Shown here: piece after piece, positions 35,341-44,477 of the stretch
Numbering within the stretch: position 1 is the first letter of the stretch
Layout of the letters: the number at the start of each line of letters is the position of its first letter
Assembly (NCBI RefSeq): GCF_017298635.1
Contig: NZ_CP071182.1
Location: 5,122,001 to 5,186,000, forward strand
Reading direction: 5' to 3'
Origin: Paenalicyclobacillus mengziensis
Lineage (GTDB): Bacteria; Bacillota; Bacilli; Alicyclobacillales; Alicyclobacillaceae
Length of the DNA: 64,000 bases
Position numbers and translations under genes: made by a program
Notes under the pieces: model-generated
Seen by the model: only the letters and a program-made list of their open reading frames with translations
Databases searched by the model: none
What the model was told of the DNA's origin: nothing

Positions 35341-35658
35341 CTAGATGATTCCTTCCCCCGATGAGCAGGCAGGCTCCTTTGTATGCTGAGGCGACTCCTC
35401 CATGTGCGTTTCGCCAAGGTTCTCGAACGCGCCCGGTAATTCTTCTTTAGATCCGCTCCCCGTGTCCAATCGTTTGCGCATCGCGCAACCCATCAACCGT
35501 CCAGAATCGACATTTTGCTCAACATTGATCAGTTCTCTTCTGGATCTGGTCCTACATAACTGGTACCCTTTTGTTTTAGCACTGTGGGGATGGTCAAATG
35601 CTTCGAGAACATTCCAAGCAGGTTTCCAATACACGCCTGTGCCACGAAGGTTGTCCAT
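35341..35658 (-). CDS. Doubtful 105-residue ORF
   Basis: An open frame without a well-placed ribosome site; composition is polar and no family is recognised (MDNLRGTGVYWKPAWNVLEA at the start). It may be a chance frame or a decayed gene. The rest of the 35313-35935 interval shows only a weak GACTC/GAGTC hairpin near 35780 followed by TTTTTT. Confidence 0.25.
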   Translation of the reverse strand: MDNLRGTGVYWKPAWNVLEAFDHPHSAKTKGYQLCRTRSRRELINVEQNVDSGRLMGCAMRKRLDTGSGSKEELPGAFENLGETHMEESPQHTKEPACSSGEGII

Positions 35659-35935
35659 TTAGTTTCTGAGACTTACCCACCACAAAATTTGCGGAACTCA
35701 TCTGGTCTATCAAGTAGTATTGACAGTAGGGATATCAGTCTAGACAGACTCTAACTACATTTTCATCATAGCCTGCGACTCTGAGGAGTCATGTGCGTTT
35801 TTTAAGCCACTCAACCTTAGTACTTTGAATGCTGCCGTGTAGGGTTTTCTCAGAGCCGGAGTGTAGCTTAACTGGTCCCTTCTCAGTTGTTTAAATTCCT
35901 GGGACCACTATAATCATCTTGGGGAGCTGACAAAA

Positions 35936-36808
35936 GTGTGGGCGAATGTATGGAATTCAGTTTTGAATTATGCTTCTTTACACGTTGACATTCTCACATC
36001 ATCGGCGTGGGACATTGCGAAAATTTTGGCCCTATTCATAGGTGCTCGCATCGTCATCTTCGTTTCCTCTGGTTTAACTACACGATTATTTCACCATGAT
36101 GCAGTACGAATGAATAACAGGCGACGTGAAACACTGACTTACCTACTCCATAACATTGTCCGATATACGGTCTATTTCATCTTTATCATGATGAGCTTAC
36201 AGACGCTTCATTTTCACATCGGAACATTACTTGCCGGGGCCGGAATTGCAGGACTCGCCATTGGTTTTGGGGCACAGAACATCATTAAAGATTTATTCAG
36301 CGGATTCTTTATTCTGTTCGAAGACCAGTATGCAGTTGGGGACTACGTTACAATCAACGGTCAAACGGGAACCATTAAGCAAATCGGGATTCGTCTTACA
36401 CAACTGCAGATTTGGACAGGTGAAATGGTCAGTATTCCAAACGGTTTAATCGAACAGGTGACAAATTACTCAAGAACCAACTCCCTTGCTGTCATCGATG
36501 TTGGAGTAAACTACGCCACCGATTTACGACAAGCGCTGGACATTCTTAACCAGATTATGATGGAGGAAAAAGAAACAAACGCAGATATAGTGGGTGCAGT
36601 GAACGTTCTCGGGGTTCAGGCCTTAGAAGCAAGTGATATTTTGCTCCGCGTTACTGCAGAGTGTAATCCCACGACACAATATAGCGTTCGCAGAATGGTG
36701 TATCTCAAAATCAAAGAAGCATTTGATGCCGCCGGAATTGATATTCCTGTACCACAGCAGGTAGTGGAGATTAAGAACCCAGAGGCATTTACAGTCAGCC
36801 ACAGTTAA
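35936..36808 (+). CDS. mscS: MscS-family small-conductance mechanosensitive channel
   Basis: A 290-residue membrane protein with a GTG start at 35936 behind GGGGAG. Three membrane helices cover about residues 25-115. The pore-helix and beta-domain signatures are clear: LLAGAGIAGLAIGFGAQNII, DLFSGFFILFEDQYAVGD and VSIPNGLIEQVTNYSR. The C-terminal alpha/beta domain ends near 285. It releases solutes on hypo-osmotic shock. Convergent with the CorA-like gene. Confidence 0.92.
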   Translation: MWANVWNSVLNYASLHVDILTSSAWDIAKILALFIGARIVIFVSSGLTTRLFHHDAVRMNNRRRETLTYLLHNIVRYTVYFIFIMMSLQTLHFHIGTLLAGAGIAGLAIGFGAQNIIKDLFSGFFILFEDQYAVGDYVTINGQTGTIKQIGIRLTQLQIWTGEMVSIPNGLIEQVTNYSRTNSLAVIDVGVNYATDLRQALDILNQIMMEEKETNADIVGAVNVLGVQALEASDILLRVTAECNPTTQYSVRRMVYLKIKEAFDAAGIDIPVPQQVVEIKNPEAFTVSHS

Positions 36809-36888
36809 GGATACTGACCGGCACCATTTTGTTGCGTTCCATGTTATTGGAGAATCCCTCACGCCAATACTGGAAGGTTTTGATCCAG

Positions 36889-37803
36889 TCACATCCATTT
36901 TTTGCGTTTGAAGTAAACTATCATAAAAATCGACGAAAAGAGGAGCCATCCCCAAAGCCACAAATAGTTTTTTGTCCAACCGTATATCGGTAAGTGAATA
37001 TTTGTTCCATACAGTCCGACAATGAACATCATTGGCAGAAAGACTGTGTTCACAATGGTCAGCGTCTTCATAATTTCGTTCATTTTGTCTCCCTTGATTG
37101 ACATTTGCAACTCAATCAATCCTGTGAGTGAATCGCGAAATGTATCCACCATCTCCACCACTTGACCTGCGTGTTGGTAAATATCAGCGAGGTAGCGTAC
37201 GTCTTCCTCTTGGAAGAACCGTGCATGCATTAAGCTATTCACCAACTCTCGCTCTTCTGTAAAAATCCGACGGACCTTATGTAGTTTCCGTTTCATTTTA
37301 AAGATTTTCGCAGCTAATTTTGCATGAGGATTCTTATAAAGCTGATTTTCTGACTTGTTCACGAAGTCATCGATAGTATCGACCAGTTCGGAATAACCCA
37401 GTACACATGAATGCAATAACTCGTACAACAGCATTCCTGTCGATTTCATTCTATTCGGAGAACGCAACAGGATATCCTTCAGGTTTGCGATGAGCGGTTC
37501 TTCTTCCGGTAAAATGGCAATGACAAAATTCTTACCGGCAACGATGGACATTTCATACAGATCCCATTCGTCTTTCAATGCATAAAACGACATGTAGAAA
37601 TAGTCATCATACATGTCAATGGTGGGACGTTGCCCCCGCGATGTGCAATTTTGAACGACAAGGGGATGACACTCGAAAACATCTCCTACGATATGTTGAA
37701 TTTCATCGTCGGAAGGGTTCGCTCGATAAATGAATGCGATCTCGTCGTCGGAAGGTCGCCTAACTTCAGATTTGACTATAGCACCATTCTTATATACCAG
37801 CAC
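36889..37803 (-). CDS. CorA-family divalent-cation transporter with GTN in place of GMN
   Basis: A 304-residue CorA-superfamily protein: N-terminal alpha/beta cytoplasmic domain, long helices (LLYELLHSCVLGYSELVDTI; KIFKMKRKLHKVRRIF), and two C-terminal membrane helices with a basic tail (YFKRKKWM). The selectivity motif, GMN in Mg channels, here reads GLYGTNIHLPIYGW, so Met is replaced by Thr. GMN variants occur in ZntB-like proteins with other ion preferences, so the substrate is uncertain. TTG/ATG start choice is not firm. Confidence 0.88.
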   Translation of the reverse strand: MLVYKNGAIVKSEVRRPSDDEIAFIYRANPSDDEIQHIVGDVFECHPLVVQNCTSRGQRPTIDMYDDYFYMSFYALKDEWDLYEMSIVAGKNFVIAILPEEEPLIANLKDILLRSPNRMKSTGMLLYELLHSCVLGYSELVDTIDDFVNKSENQLYKNPHAKLAAKIFKMKRKLHKVRRIFTEERELVNSLMHARFFQEEDVRYLADIYQHAGQVVEMVDTFRDSLTGLIELQMSIKGDKMNEIMKTLTIVNTVFLPMMFIVGLYGTNIHLPIYGWTKNYLWLWGWLLFSSIFMIVYFKRKKWM

Positions 37804-37995
37804 CGGTTATGTAACCTCCAATAATCAGGAAATGAAACATCCCCCAAAACAGATTGGTATTTGTTCTACAATAGGATTGGCTACCCGTCCGCTCATATCC
37901 TGCATCAAAAAGGAGCCCTCGAAAACCGTGCCTGCCACAACTCAGGAAACAACAACAACCCGCTGTCGTGAAATGGTTACTGCGGAGCTTGCATC

Positions 37996-39747
37996 ATGAG
38001 CATGGAACCATTGTTTGAAGTGGTGACTGAATACGGAACGCTGCAAAAGCATGTGCATCAACTTGAATCAGCCAAAGTACTGGGAATCGATACGGAAACA
38101 ACGGGGCTCGACCCCATACAGGACAAGCTTCGGTTGGTTCAGATTGCCACGCGCGGGTATCTGACCATCCTCTTTGACATGGTACGGGTCGACGAGCCGA
38201 CGCTATCCTTTCTAAGAGAACTCCTGTGTGGACATGCGGTGAAGGTGTTCCAGAATGCGAAATTTGACATGAAGTTTCTCCGTCAAGCAGGATTGCCAGT
38301 GGCTGGTCGGGTCTTCGACACATATATTGCCGGACATCTTTTGCGCCAGACAACCGGTCTGGCGAAATTTGGACTGGACACTTTGGTACAGCACTACCTG
38401 TCGGTTGACTTACCCAAGCAGGAACAGACAAGTGACTGGACCGGTGATTTATCGCAAGCGCAATACCTCTACGCCGCACGTGATGCCGCCATTTTGCTGC
38501 CACTGCGGGATGCTATGATTCGTGGTCTTCTATCGGAAGACATGATGGACGTGGCAAGGCTTGAGTTCGGCTGTCTCAGCGCAGTGGTGGAAATGGAGTT
38601 GACGGGGATTCAGTTGGACCTTGGGCGTTGGCAGCAGCTCGGGAAACAATTAGAGCAGCAGAGAGAACAAGCCTCCATCGCACTGAGGAGACTCCTGCGC
38701 AAGCCTGCGATTCAACTCAGTCTGTTTGGAGAAGACACTGAGGCTCTCAATTTGGATAGTCACCATCAGGTTCTCAAGGCGTTGAAGAATGAAGGAATAC
38801 CTATCACCAACACCTCGAAGAGTCAACTTGTACCTCTTGCTGGTCAATATCCCGTACTGCAACAGTTATTAGATTATCGTCGAGCAGCCAAAGTACTCCA
38901 GGCATTCATATACAGCATTCCACAAACAATTCATCCTGTCAGCGGACGCCTGCATCCTCAGTACCATCAGATTGGAGCATCCACCGGTCGGTTTTCCTGC
39001 GGACATCCGAATCTGCAACAAATCCCTCGCAGCAAAGAATTTAGAAGTTGCTTCGTAGCGAAACCACACCACAAACTGGTAATCGCGGATTACTCCCAAA
39101 TTGAGTTGCGCGTCATCGCGGAGATGTCGCACGACAAAACCATGATGGAGGCGTACGCAACCGGGCAGGACCTTCACAGATTGACGGCATCATTGGTTGC
39201 GAATAAGCCCTTGAATGACGTGACGAAACACGAGAGACAAGCGGCGAAAGCCATTAACTTTGGGCTCGTCTATGCAATGGGGGCACGAGGATTAAAAGCA
39301 TATGCCGAAACGACCTATGGGGTCAGGATGACACTGGACGAGGCGGAGACATTTCGTAAGCGTTTCTTTGAGGCGTATTCAGGCGTTGCCAACTGGCATA
39401 AATCAGTGCGAATGTCCAGTTTAAGCGTGACGCGGACCCTTGGTGGGCGGAAACATCGATGGAAGCAAGGCACAGGCGTTTCGGGACTATACAATTGGTC
39501 GGTGCAAGGCACAGCGGCCGATATCGTAAAACGAGCCCTTGCTGATTTGGTCAATAACCTGAGCGGCACAACGGCAAAAATAATAGGCATGGTTCACGAC
39601 GAAATCATCGTTGAAACCCATCGTTCAGAGGCTGAGCAGACCGCGAAAATCCTTAAGGAAACAATGGAAAATGCGGGAGCTCAGTTCCTTCACCGTGTAC
39701 CCGTGATTGCCGAGACTACGGTGGCTAATAACTGGGCTGAAAAGTAA
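37996..39747 (+). CDS. Family A DNA polymerase with 3'-5' exonuclease domain (stand-alone)
   Basis: A 583-residue polymerase without the 5' nuclease domain of Pol I. The exonuclease (about 1-190) has intact ExoI GIDTETTGLDP, ExoII FQNAKFDMKF and ExoIII YAARD. The polymerase palm/fingers have motif A VIADYSQIELRVIAEMS, motif B RQAAKAINFGLVYAMGARGL and motif C MVHDEIIVE. All catalytic Asp and Lys residues are present, so both activities are expected. It is short, like phage, plasmid or accessory repair polymerases. It stands alone between a CorA-like gene and a decayed gene; a role as accessory or element-derived polymerase is an inference. Confidence 0.93.
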   Translation: MSMEPLFEVVTEYGTLQKHVHQLESAKVLGIDTETTGLDPIQDKLRLVQIATRGYLTILFDMVRVDEPTLSFLRELLCGHAVKVFQNAKFDMKFLRQAGLPVAGRVFDTYIAGHLLRQTTGLAKFGLDTLVQHYLSVDLPKQEQTSDWTGDLSQAQYLYAARDAAILLPLRDAMIRGLLSEDMMDVARLEFGCLSAVVEMELTGIQLDLGRWQQLGKQLEQQREQASIALRRLLRKPAIQLSLFGEDTEALNLDSHHQVLKALKNEGIPITNTSKSQLVPLAGQYPVLQQLLDYRRAAKVLQAFIYSIPQTIHPVSGRLHPQYHQIGASTGRFSCGHPNLQQIPRSKEFRSCFVAKPHHKLVIADYSQIELRVIAEMSHDKTMMEAYATGQDLHRLTASLVANKPLNDVTKHERQAAKAINFGLVYAMGARGLKAYAETTYGVRMTLDEAETFRKRFFEAYSGVANWHKSVRMSSLSVTRTLGGRKHRWKQGTGVSGLYNWSVQGTAADIVKRALADLVNNLSGTTAKIIGMVHDEIIVETHRSEAEQTAKILKETMENAGAQFLHRVPVIAETTVANNWAEK

Positions 39748-39910
39748 CGAGAATGTATCCTCTCTGAAGGGTCACGTGGTTACGCATCTCCAAGTATACG
39801 TCGCCGCATTTCCATCGAGCGGGTTTGACGGGCGGCGTACACTTTGTGATTTTTTATACCCTCCGCCCTACAACAGGCATTTCAGGAAAAGACTCTGACG
39901 CCCAAGTCAT

Positions 39911-40440
39911 TTATTCCTTGCAATCATCATCATCGTCATTATCGTCACAACATGATTGATGAAGGCAATCAAAACACATAGGGTTTACATATTTTCCGCA
40001 CGGATAGTATTTTCCCAAAATGGGGCACGAGAGGAAGATCACTAACGTCAATCCAGGTGAATCCATTCTCTGTGGTGACGCACGATGGACGTGGAGCCCC
40101 AAAACTGATAACCAGATTTACGTACCCATTTTCATCGATTATCGCCTGAAACTCTGCAAGTGTATATCAACTGAACGGGTGTTACAAAAGTCATACTCCA
40201 ATATCGCACCTCTTCAGTGCCTGTGATTCCAATATTATGGTACGTATTCGGGAACGTGGGAGCCTTCCATCGAATGAACAATAGTTGACCCGGGTCTCTT
40301 TGAAGGAGGTTAGGAATTAACTCGCGGTCTACTGCTGAAGCGACCAACAGGTTGAATTGACCTATTACGGTTATCGAAAAATATACACACACCTTCGCTA
40401 TGCTGATGTATCGTATTATCCTCCTGTGCCCATTGGCAAT
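39911..40440 (-). pseudogene. Decayed gene, frames shifted at least twice
   Basis: On the minus strand one frame reads DPGQLLFIRWKAPTFPNTYH, then EEVRYWSMTFVTPVQL. The next continues LAEFQAIIDENGYVNLVISF and FTWIDVSDLPLVPHFGK. A third ends with a Cys-rich CFDCLHQSCCDDNDDDDD. The pieces join in order like one protein with single-base shifts. No family named with confidence; RYWS-containing bacterial exported proteins are a vague resemblance. The remaining interval 40441-40646 has no gene I can support. Confidence 0.45.
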
Positions 40441-40646
40441 CGCCTAAAAATTCCTTAACAGAGCCGGCTTTCGTCCGCTCACAATAATCCTGCCGTACAT
40501 ATCATTGAACACAGCATTTTGACAAAGGTACTGGAACTCGGTGCCACAACCGCAAACTGAGGATCAGTCGTGAACAAGATGACGGCCTGCCCCGCAGAAG
40601 TTGACGCCAATGTCAATAACCGGTCACAAGGTCCATTGTCACAAGT

Positions 40647-41615
40647 TTATTCGACAAAATGACCTGATGAATATATCTGATAGTTGTTCTTTCCATGTTG
40701 TTGTTTGACATAATACATGGCTTCATCCGCCTGCTGCAACAGAACGTCCACGTCAGTTCCGTCTTGAGGAAAGGTACTAACCCCGATACTTACAGAAGCC
40801 CGAACCTCTCCTTCCGCCGTCGTAAGTGCTGATGACTCAAATTGCGAGAGGATATCTGCTGCAATGATTTCCAGGGTTTCGATTTGTCCATAATTTGGAA
40901 TGATAACAACAAACTCATCTCCACCGAATCTGCACACAATATCTGACTTACGGACACAGGCTCGTAATCGCTTCACCACTTCGCAAAGCACCTCGTCACC
41001 TGCCGCGTGACCGTATGTATCATTGATTTCTTTGAAATTGTCGACATCAATAAAAAGCAGAGCCACCGTCTCAAATCTACGCTTCCAATCTCCGGATAGG
41101 TACATCCGAAGAAAATTGCGACTGAACGAGTCCGTTAATGTGTCACGAAACGCCAGATGCTCTAGATCGACGACGTACCCTAAGAATGTTGCCATACTTT
41201 TCAGCAGTGCTATATCTCGTTCCGAATATTGATAGCCATAGGAATCCAGCGCACATATCGTCCCGCAAACTGTACGATCTTGAAGCACAATCGGTACCCC
41301 GATAAATGATTTGTCCCCTAGTCGCCTGGTTACATCTAGATTAGATGTTTCTAGTGAGGTCGCTGTGCTATCAATGACGACAACACGCTGCTCATCACGA
41401 GTCACTAAACCACAGTACGTTTCCAGAAGCGGGAAAGTATCTCCAGTTTGAACGAGGTTTTGATGACGATTAAAGGTACTCAACACAAAGTTCGTCGCCT
41501 TATCGTTGACCGCAATATACAGGGTGTTAACGCCAATAAACTCACTCAGCAGTTGAAGCACTTGCGCCGATGCCTGTTCCAAATGGTTGTACACATTCCC
41601 CGTGGGCGTAATCAA
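40647..41615 (-). CDS. GAF-GGDEF diguanylate cyclase
   Basis: A 322-residue protein: GAF sensor (about 10-150, PLLETYCGLV, SFIGVPIVLQDRTVCGTICA) and GGDEF domain (about 160-320) with active-site FGGDEFVVIIP, the DNFKEINDTYGHAAGDEVL segment, and an RxxD inhibitory site (RKSD) just upstream of GGDEF. It should make c-di-GMP from two GTP and be product-inhibited. TTG start at 41615 behind GAGAGGATGG is the best available; an in-frame GTG eight codons on is an alternative. Last gene in the chemosensory/c-di-GMP run; the GGDEF-EAL gene lies 40 bases upstream. Confidence 0.9.
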   Translation of the reverse strand: MITPTGNVYNHLEQASAQVLQLLSEFIGVNTLYIAVNDKATNFVLSTFNRHQNLVQTGDTFPLLETYCGLVTRDEQRVVVIDSTATSLETSNLDVTRRLGDKSFIGVPIVLQDRTVCGTICALDSYGYQYSERDIALLKSMATFLGYVVDLEHLAFRDTLTDSFSRNFLRMYLSGDWKRRFETVALLFIDVDNFKEINDTYGHAAGDEVLCEVVKRLRACVRKSDIVCRFGGDEFVVIIPNYGQIETLEIIAADILSQFESSALTTAEGEVRASVSIGVSTFPQDGTDVDVLLQQADEAMYYVKQQHGKNNYQIYSSGHFVE

Positions 41616-41655
41616 ACTACACCATCCTCTCCGGATTGGAATTGCGAAACCTTGT

Positions 41656-43482
41656 TCATTTGTGTTGAAACGTCACAGCTTGTCCATCAAAACTTCTGCG
41701 AAACAAGCTTATAAACTCATTTGCGGGCAACGGCCGACTGAATAGAAACCCTTGCATTTCGTCACATCCGATGTCCACCAAAAAGTCTCGCTGCTCAATC
41801 GTCTCGACCCCTTCAGCAACAACTTGCAGGTCAATACTGTGCGCGAGCTGAACTATCATGGACACGATGGCCCGACTCTTCCGATCCGGTTCACTGACAA
41901 AAGATCGGTCAATCTTTAAGTAGTCTGCAGTAACCCGCTTTAAAATGTCGAGGGATGAATATCCCATTCCGAAATCGTCAACGGAGACCTTTACACCCAT
42001 ATCACGAATTTTCCGTATCGTGAGGATAATCTCGTCCTTGTATTCCATCACGGCGGTTTCCGTGATCTCAATCTCGATCTGGCGTGCAGGGATAGCATAT
42101 TTGTCCATGTTATCCACAAGTTTCTCGATAAATTGCGTTCGAACGAGTTGTTGCGGTGAAACATTCATTGCAATCCGCGGAATACGGTAAGACCGTTCAT
42201 TCCATTCGGCCAACTGTCGACACACCTCTTCAAGCACCCATTCACCTATCTGCATCATCAAATGCCCGCTTTCAGCAGATGGTATGAACTCGCTTGGTAG
42301 CACGACACCTCGCTGAGGGTGCATCCAACGTATCAACGCCTCACCACTAACAATCGCATTTGTCCGCGCACAGACTTTTGGTTGATACACAAGATAGAAC
42401 TCACTTCGATTTAACGCGGTCTCTAAGTCGTCTTCAATGGTCAGGATGTGGTGGTCAACACCAGTGCAATATTCGTTAAACACATAAACTCCATTTTTAC
42501 CATGTGTCTTCACGTGACTTAATGCCATGTTGGCCTTACGGATGACATCATGCACATTCTCCATCTCTGGATTCCACTCGGCCATTCCAATACTTACTGT
42601 CACACGGATGGAATGCTCTTTTACCTGGATCGGTGTACGAAGAAGCCGCGTGAGTCGTTCACCCGTTTCGAGCAGATCTGATAACTCATCGTTGTCTCGT
42701 ATCAATATCCCAAACTCATCACCACCGAGACGGGCCACCAGGTCGATGGACGAAAAAAAGCTTCTGAGTCTCCGAGACCATTCCGTGAGGATTTCATCTG
42801 CTACATAGGGTCCAAGCGAACCGTTGACCAACTGAAACCGATCTAAATCGAGAATCATAACCACAAACCGGGTACTTGAAGCATACGCTTCCTGGATCTC
42901 CGTTTGAATTTCCGTTAAAAAATCTTCACGATTTGGTAGCATGGTCAAGGAATCGAGCGAAGAACCGTGTTGTGCGCGGTGGTGGTTGAGGACCATGGCA
43001 ACCAGCAGCGCATCCTCAATACCCTCTAAATCATCTTTATGCGGACTAGACACATCAGTGGTCGATTCCGGCAGACACCAGATGATTGCAGAGAACAGGC
43101 TCTGATGATACAACAACGTGCACAAGAGCGCACATGTTGCTCCATGGACGTTTTCGCCATGAATGAGGTCTGCTAGCTCCGTGATTGGATCCGTTAGCAA
43201 GAATTCACGACTCTTGTCGGCCGTCCAGTTTCGCAGATTCTTAACCAGTTGAACATAGCTTCGTTCACTCCGATGCAGAACACCACCTTGATGAAGCTTT
43301 GTATCGATAAAGACGACAAAGAAGGCGGCTTGAGGGCAAGCGGACGATAGCCAATCAAGAATAAATTCGTATTCCCTATATCGTTTCGGACTTGTAACAG
43401 AGTACTTCGCCAGATCTTGAAGTGTTTTTCGATGTGTCTCTTTGCTGACGGCAGACGGAAATTTAACGTGCGCTGAATTCAT
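41656..43482 (-). CDS. GGDEF-EAL bifunctional c-di-GMP protein
   Basis: A 608-residue protein: N-terminal GAF-like sensor region (to about 170), GGDEF domain (about 175-340; LARLGGDEFGILI intact, no RxxD site) and EAL domain (about 350-605; SGEALIRWMHP, AMNVSPQQL, EIEITETAV, SVDDFGMGYSSLDIL, YLKIDRSFV, VAEGVE all present). Both domains look catalytically competent. AAAGGTGAG precedes the ATG. With the GAF-GGDEF gene it forms a c-di-GMP-turnover pair next to the chemosensory genes. Confidence 0.92.
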   Translation of the reverse strand: MNSAHVKFPSAVSKETHRKTLQDLAKYSVTSPKRYREYEFILDWLSSACPQAAFFVVFIDTKLHQGGVLHRSERSYVQLVKNLRNWTADKSREFLLTDPITELADLIHGENVHGATCALLCTLLYHQSLFSAIIWCLPESTTDVSSPHKDDLEGIEDALLVAMVLNHHRAQHGSSLDSLTMLPNREDFLTEIQTEIQEAYASSTRFVVMILDLDRFQLVNGSLGPYVADEILTEWSRRLRSFFSSIDLVARLGGDEFGILIRDNDELSDLLETGERLTRLLRTPIQVKEHSIRVTVSIGMAEWNPEMENVHDVIRKANMALSHVKTHGKNGVYVFNEYCTGVDHHILTIEDDLETALNRSEFYLVYQPKVCARTNAIVSGEALIRWMHPQRGVVLPSEFIPSAESGHLMMQIGEWVLEEVCRQLAEWNERSYRIPRIAMNVSPQQLVRTQFIEKLVDNMDKYAIPARQIEIEITETAVMEYKDEIILTIRKIRDMGVKVSVDDFGMGYSSLDILKRVTADYLKIDRSFVSEPDRKSRAIVSMIVQLAHSIDLQVVAEGVETIEQRDFLVDIGCDEMQGFLFSRPLPANEFISLFRRSFDGQAVTFQHK

Positions 43483-43785
43483 TCAACCAACTCACCTTTC
43501 ACTGATTGTGATTGATGAGAATGACATGACAAATTATGAAAACCTCTATTTCATAGAAAAGGAATTGTTGATCATGGTGTACAGGGGAGGCAATCGAGGT
43601 CATTGAATCACTCTCAAAATTCCCAAGCGGCAATCACGACATTTGTGGAAAAATCAACCTTGGAAACTATACATCAGGCACCATAACAATACAAGAGTGG
43701 GAATGCATTCATATCATCATGACAGCGCTTCACTTTTGTTAGTTCATAACTTAGACATAGTATTTATGTGTTCTGTGATTCTGCT

Positions 43786-44006
43786 TCATTCGGTTATATT
43801 GCTGATAATCCCTGTAACTCGGCAAATTCCTGTTCCAATTCGTACAGATGTCCGGCCTGTGTAGTCCTCAGCCACGTGATCCCATTCAGCCAGTATCAAC
43901 TTGTCGCCTACTTGATACCCGCGATCATCCTTTCTGATCTCGACGGTCTGATTGCCGAACTTAACTGGCTCAAAATGTTCCGCCAGATTTTTACGATGTG
44001 AACCAA
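43786..44006 (-). pseudogene. DUF3850 (ASCH/PUA-like) protein gene with one-base deletion
   Basis: TTG at 44006 behind AGGAAGG starts LVHIVK. One base is then missing in a run of A. The next frame continues NLAEHFEPVKFGNQTVEIRK, DDRGYQVGDKLILAEWD and DYTGRTSVRIGTGICRVTGI, ending at 43786. This is the DUF3850 pattern (H-x-x-K, G-x-x-T-x-E-I-R-K-x-D-R, G-D-x-L-x-L). The total length is one base short of a multiple of three. It could be a pseudogene, a sequencing error or programmed slippage. No other gene lies in 43483-44114. Confidence 0.6.
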
Positions 44007-44031
44007 TTCATTCCTTCCTATATACAAGCAA

Positions 44032-44069
44032 AACGTGCTATAGCCATTGTAGCGAGGCTACAGCACGTT
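44032..44069 (-). terminator. Terminator downstream of yjfB
   Basis: Stem AACGTGCTGTAGCC / GGCTATAGCACGTT on the minus strand (14 pairs with one mismatch), followed by TTTGCTTG. It would end the cheX-to-yjfB transcript. Confidence 0.75.
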
Positions 44070-44114
44070 CTTTGTTCCACTTTTGAACAGAGTTACCTCA
44101 CCATCAGATCTGAG

Positions 44115-44315
44115 TTAAGCGTACGAATCAAAATTTTGCCCTTTTCCGGGCGTTGATATGGAGGCCGTGATGGCAGATTCAACCTTGTTAAACCCGTTTA
44201 TCAACGCTGTAGCAGCTGATGTTTGGGCATCCATGGTCTTTTTCAATACGTCGATTCCGTATTGAGTCTGCGTTTGATGTTGAGCAAAAGCTGAGATTGA
44301 CGCCGCATTGATCAT
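44115..44315 (-). CDS. YjfB-family putative motility protein
   Basis: A 66-residue protein resembling YjfB (ISAFAQHQTQTQYGIDVLKK; MDAQTSAATALINGF). GAGGTGAAG precedes the ATG. YjfB-like proteins are small, of unknown mechanism, and co-occur with motility genes. It lies 162 bases downstream of cheA on the same strand, with a terminator beyond, consistent with being the last gene of the chemosensory transcript. Confidence 0.75.
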   Translation of the reverse strand: MINAASISAFAQHQTQTQYGIDVLKKTMDAQTSAATALINGFNKVESAITASISTPGKGQNFDSYA

Positions 44316-44477
44316 ATTTCTTCACCTCTTCGTACATTCAATCAGATCCACAAGTTCTTGTCCAATCTTCTGCAAAGGCATCCCGCTCACCGTCATATGG
44401 AAGTCGCCTGGGGCGATATAACCCGTCACACTTTCAAGGACTTGATGATGCTCCGCTTCAGTCCGACGAGTTCCAAT

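Noticed and set aside
43643-43864. 73-residue plus-strand frame
   Set aside because: It is antisense to the joined DUF3850 reading, which is much more protein-like.
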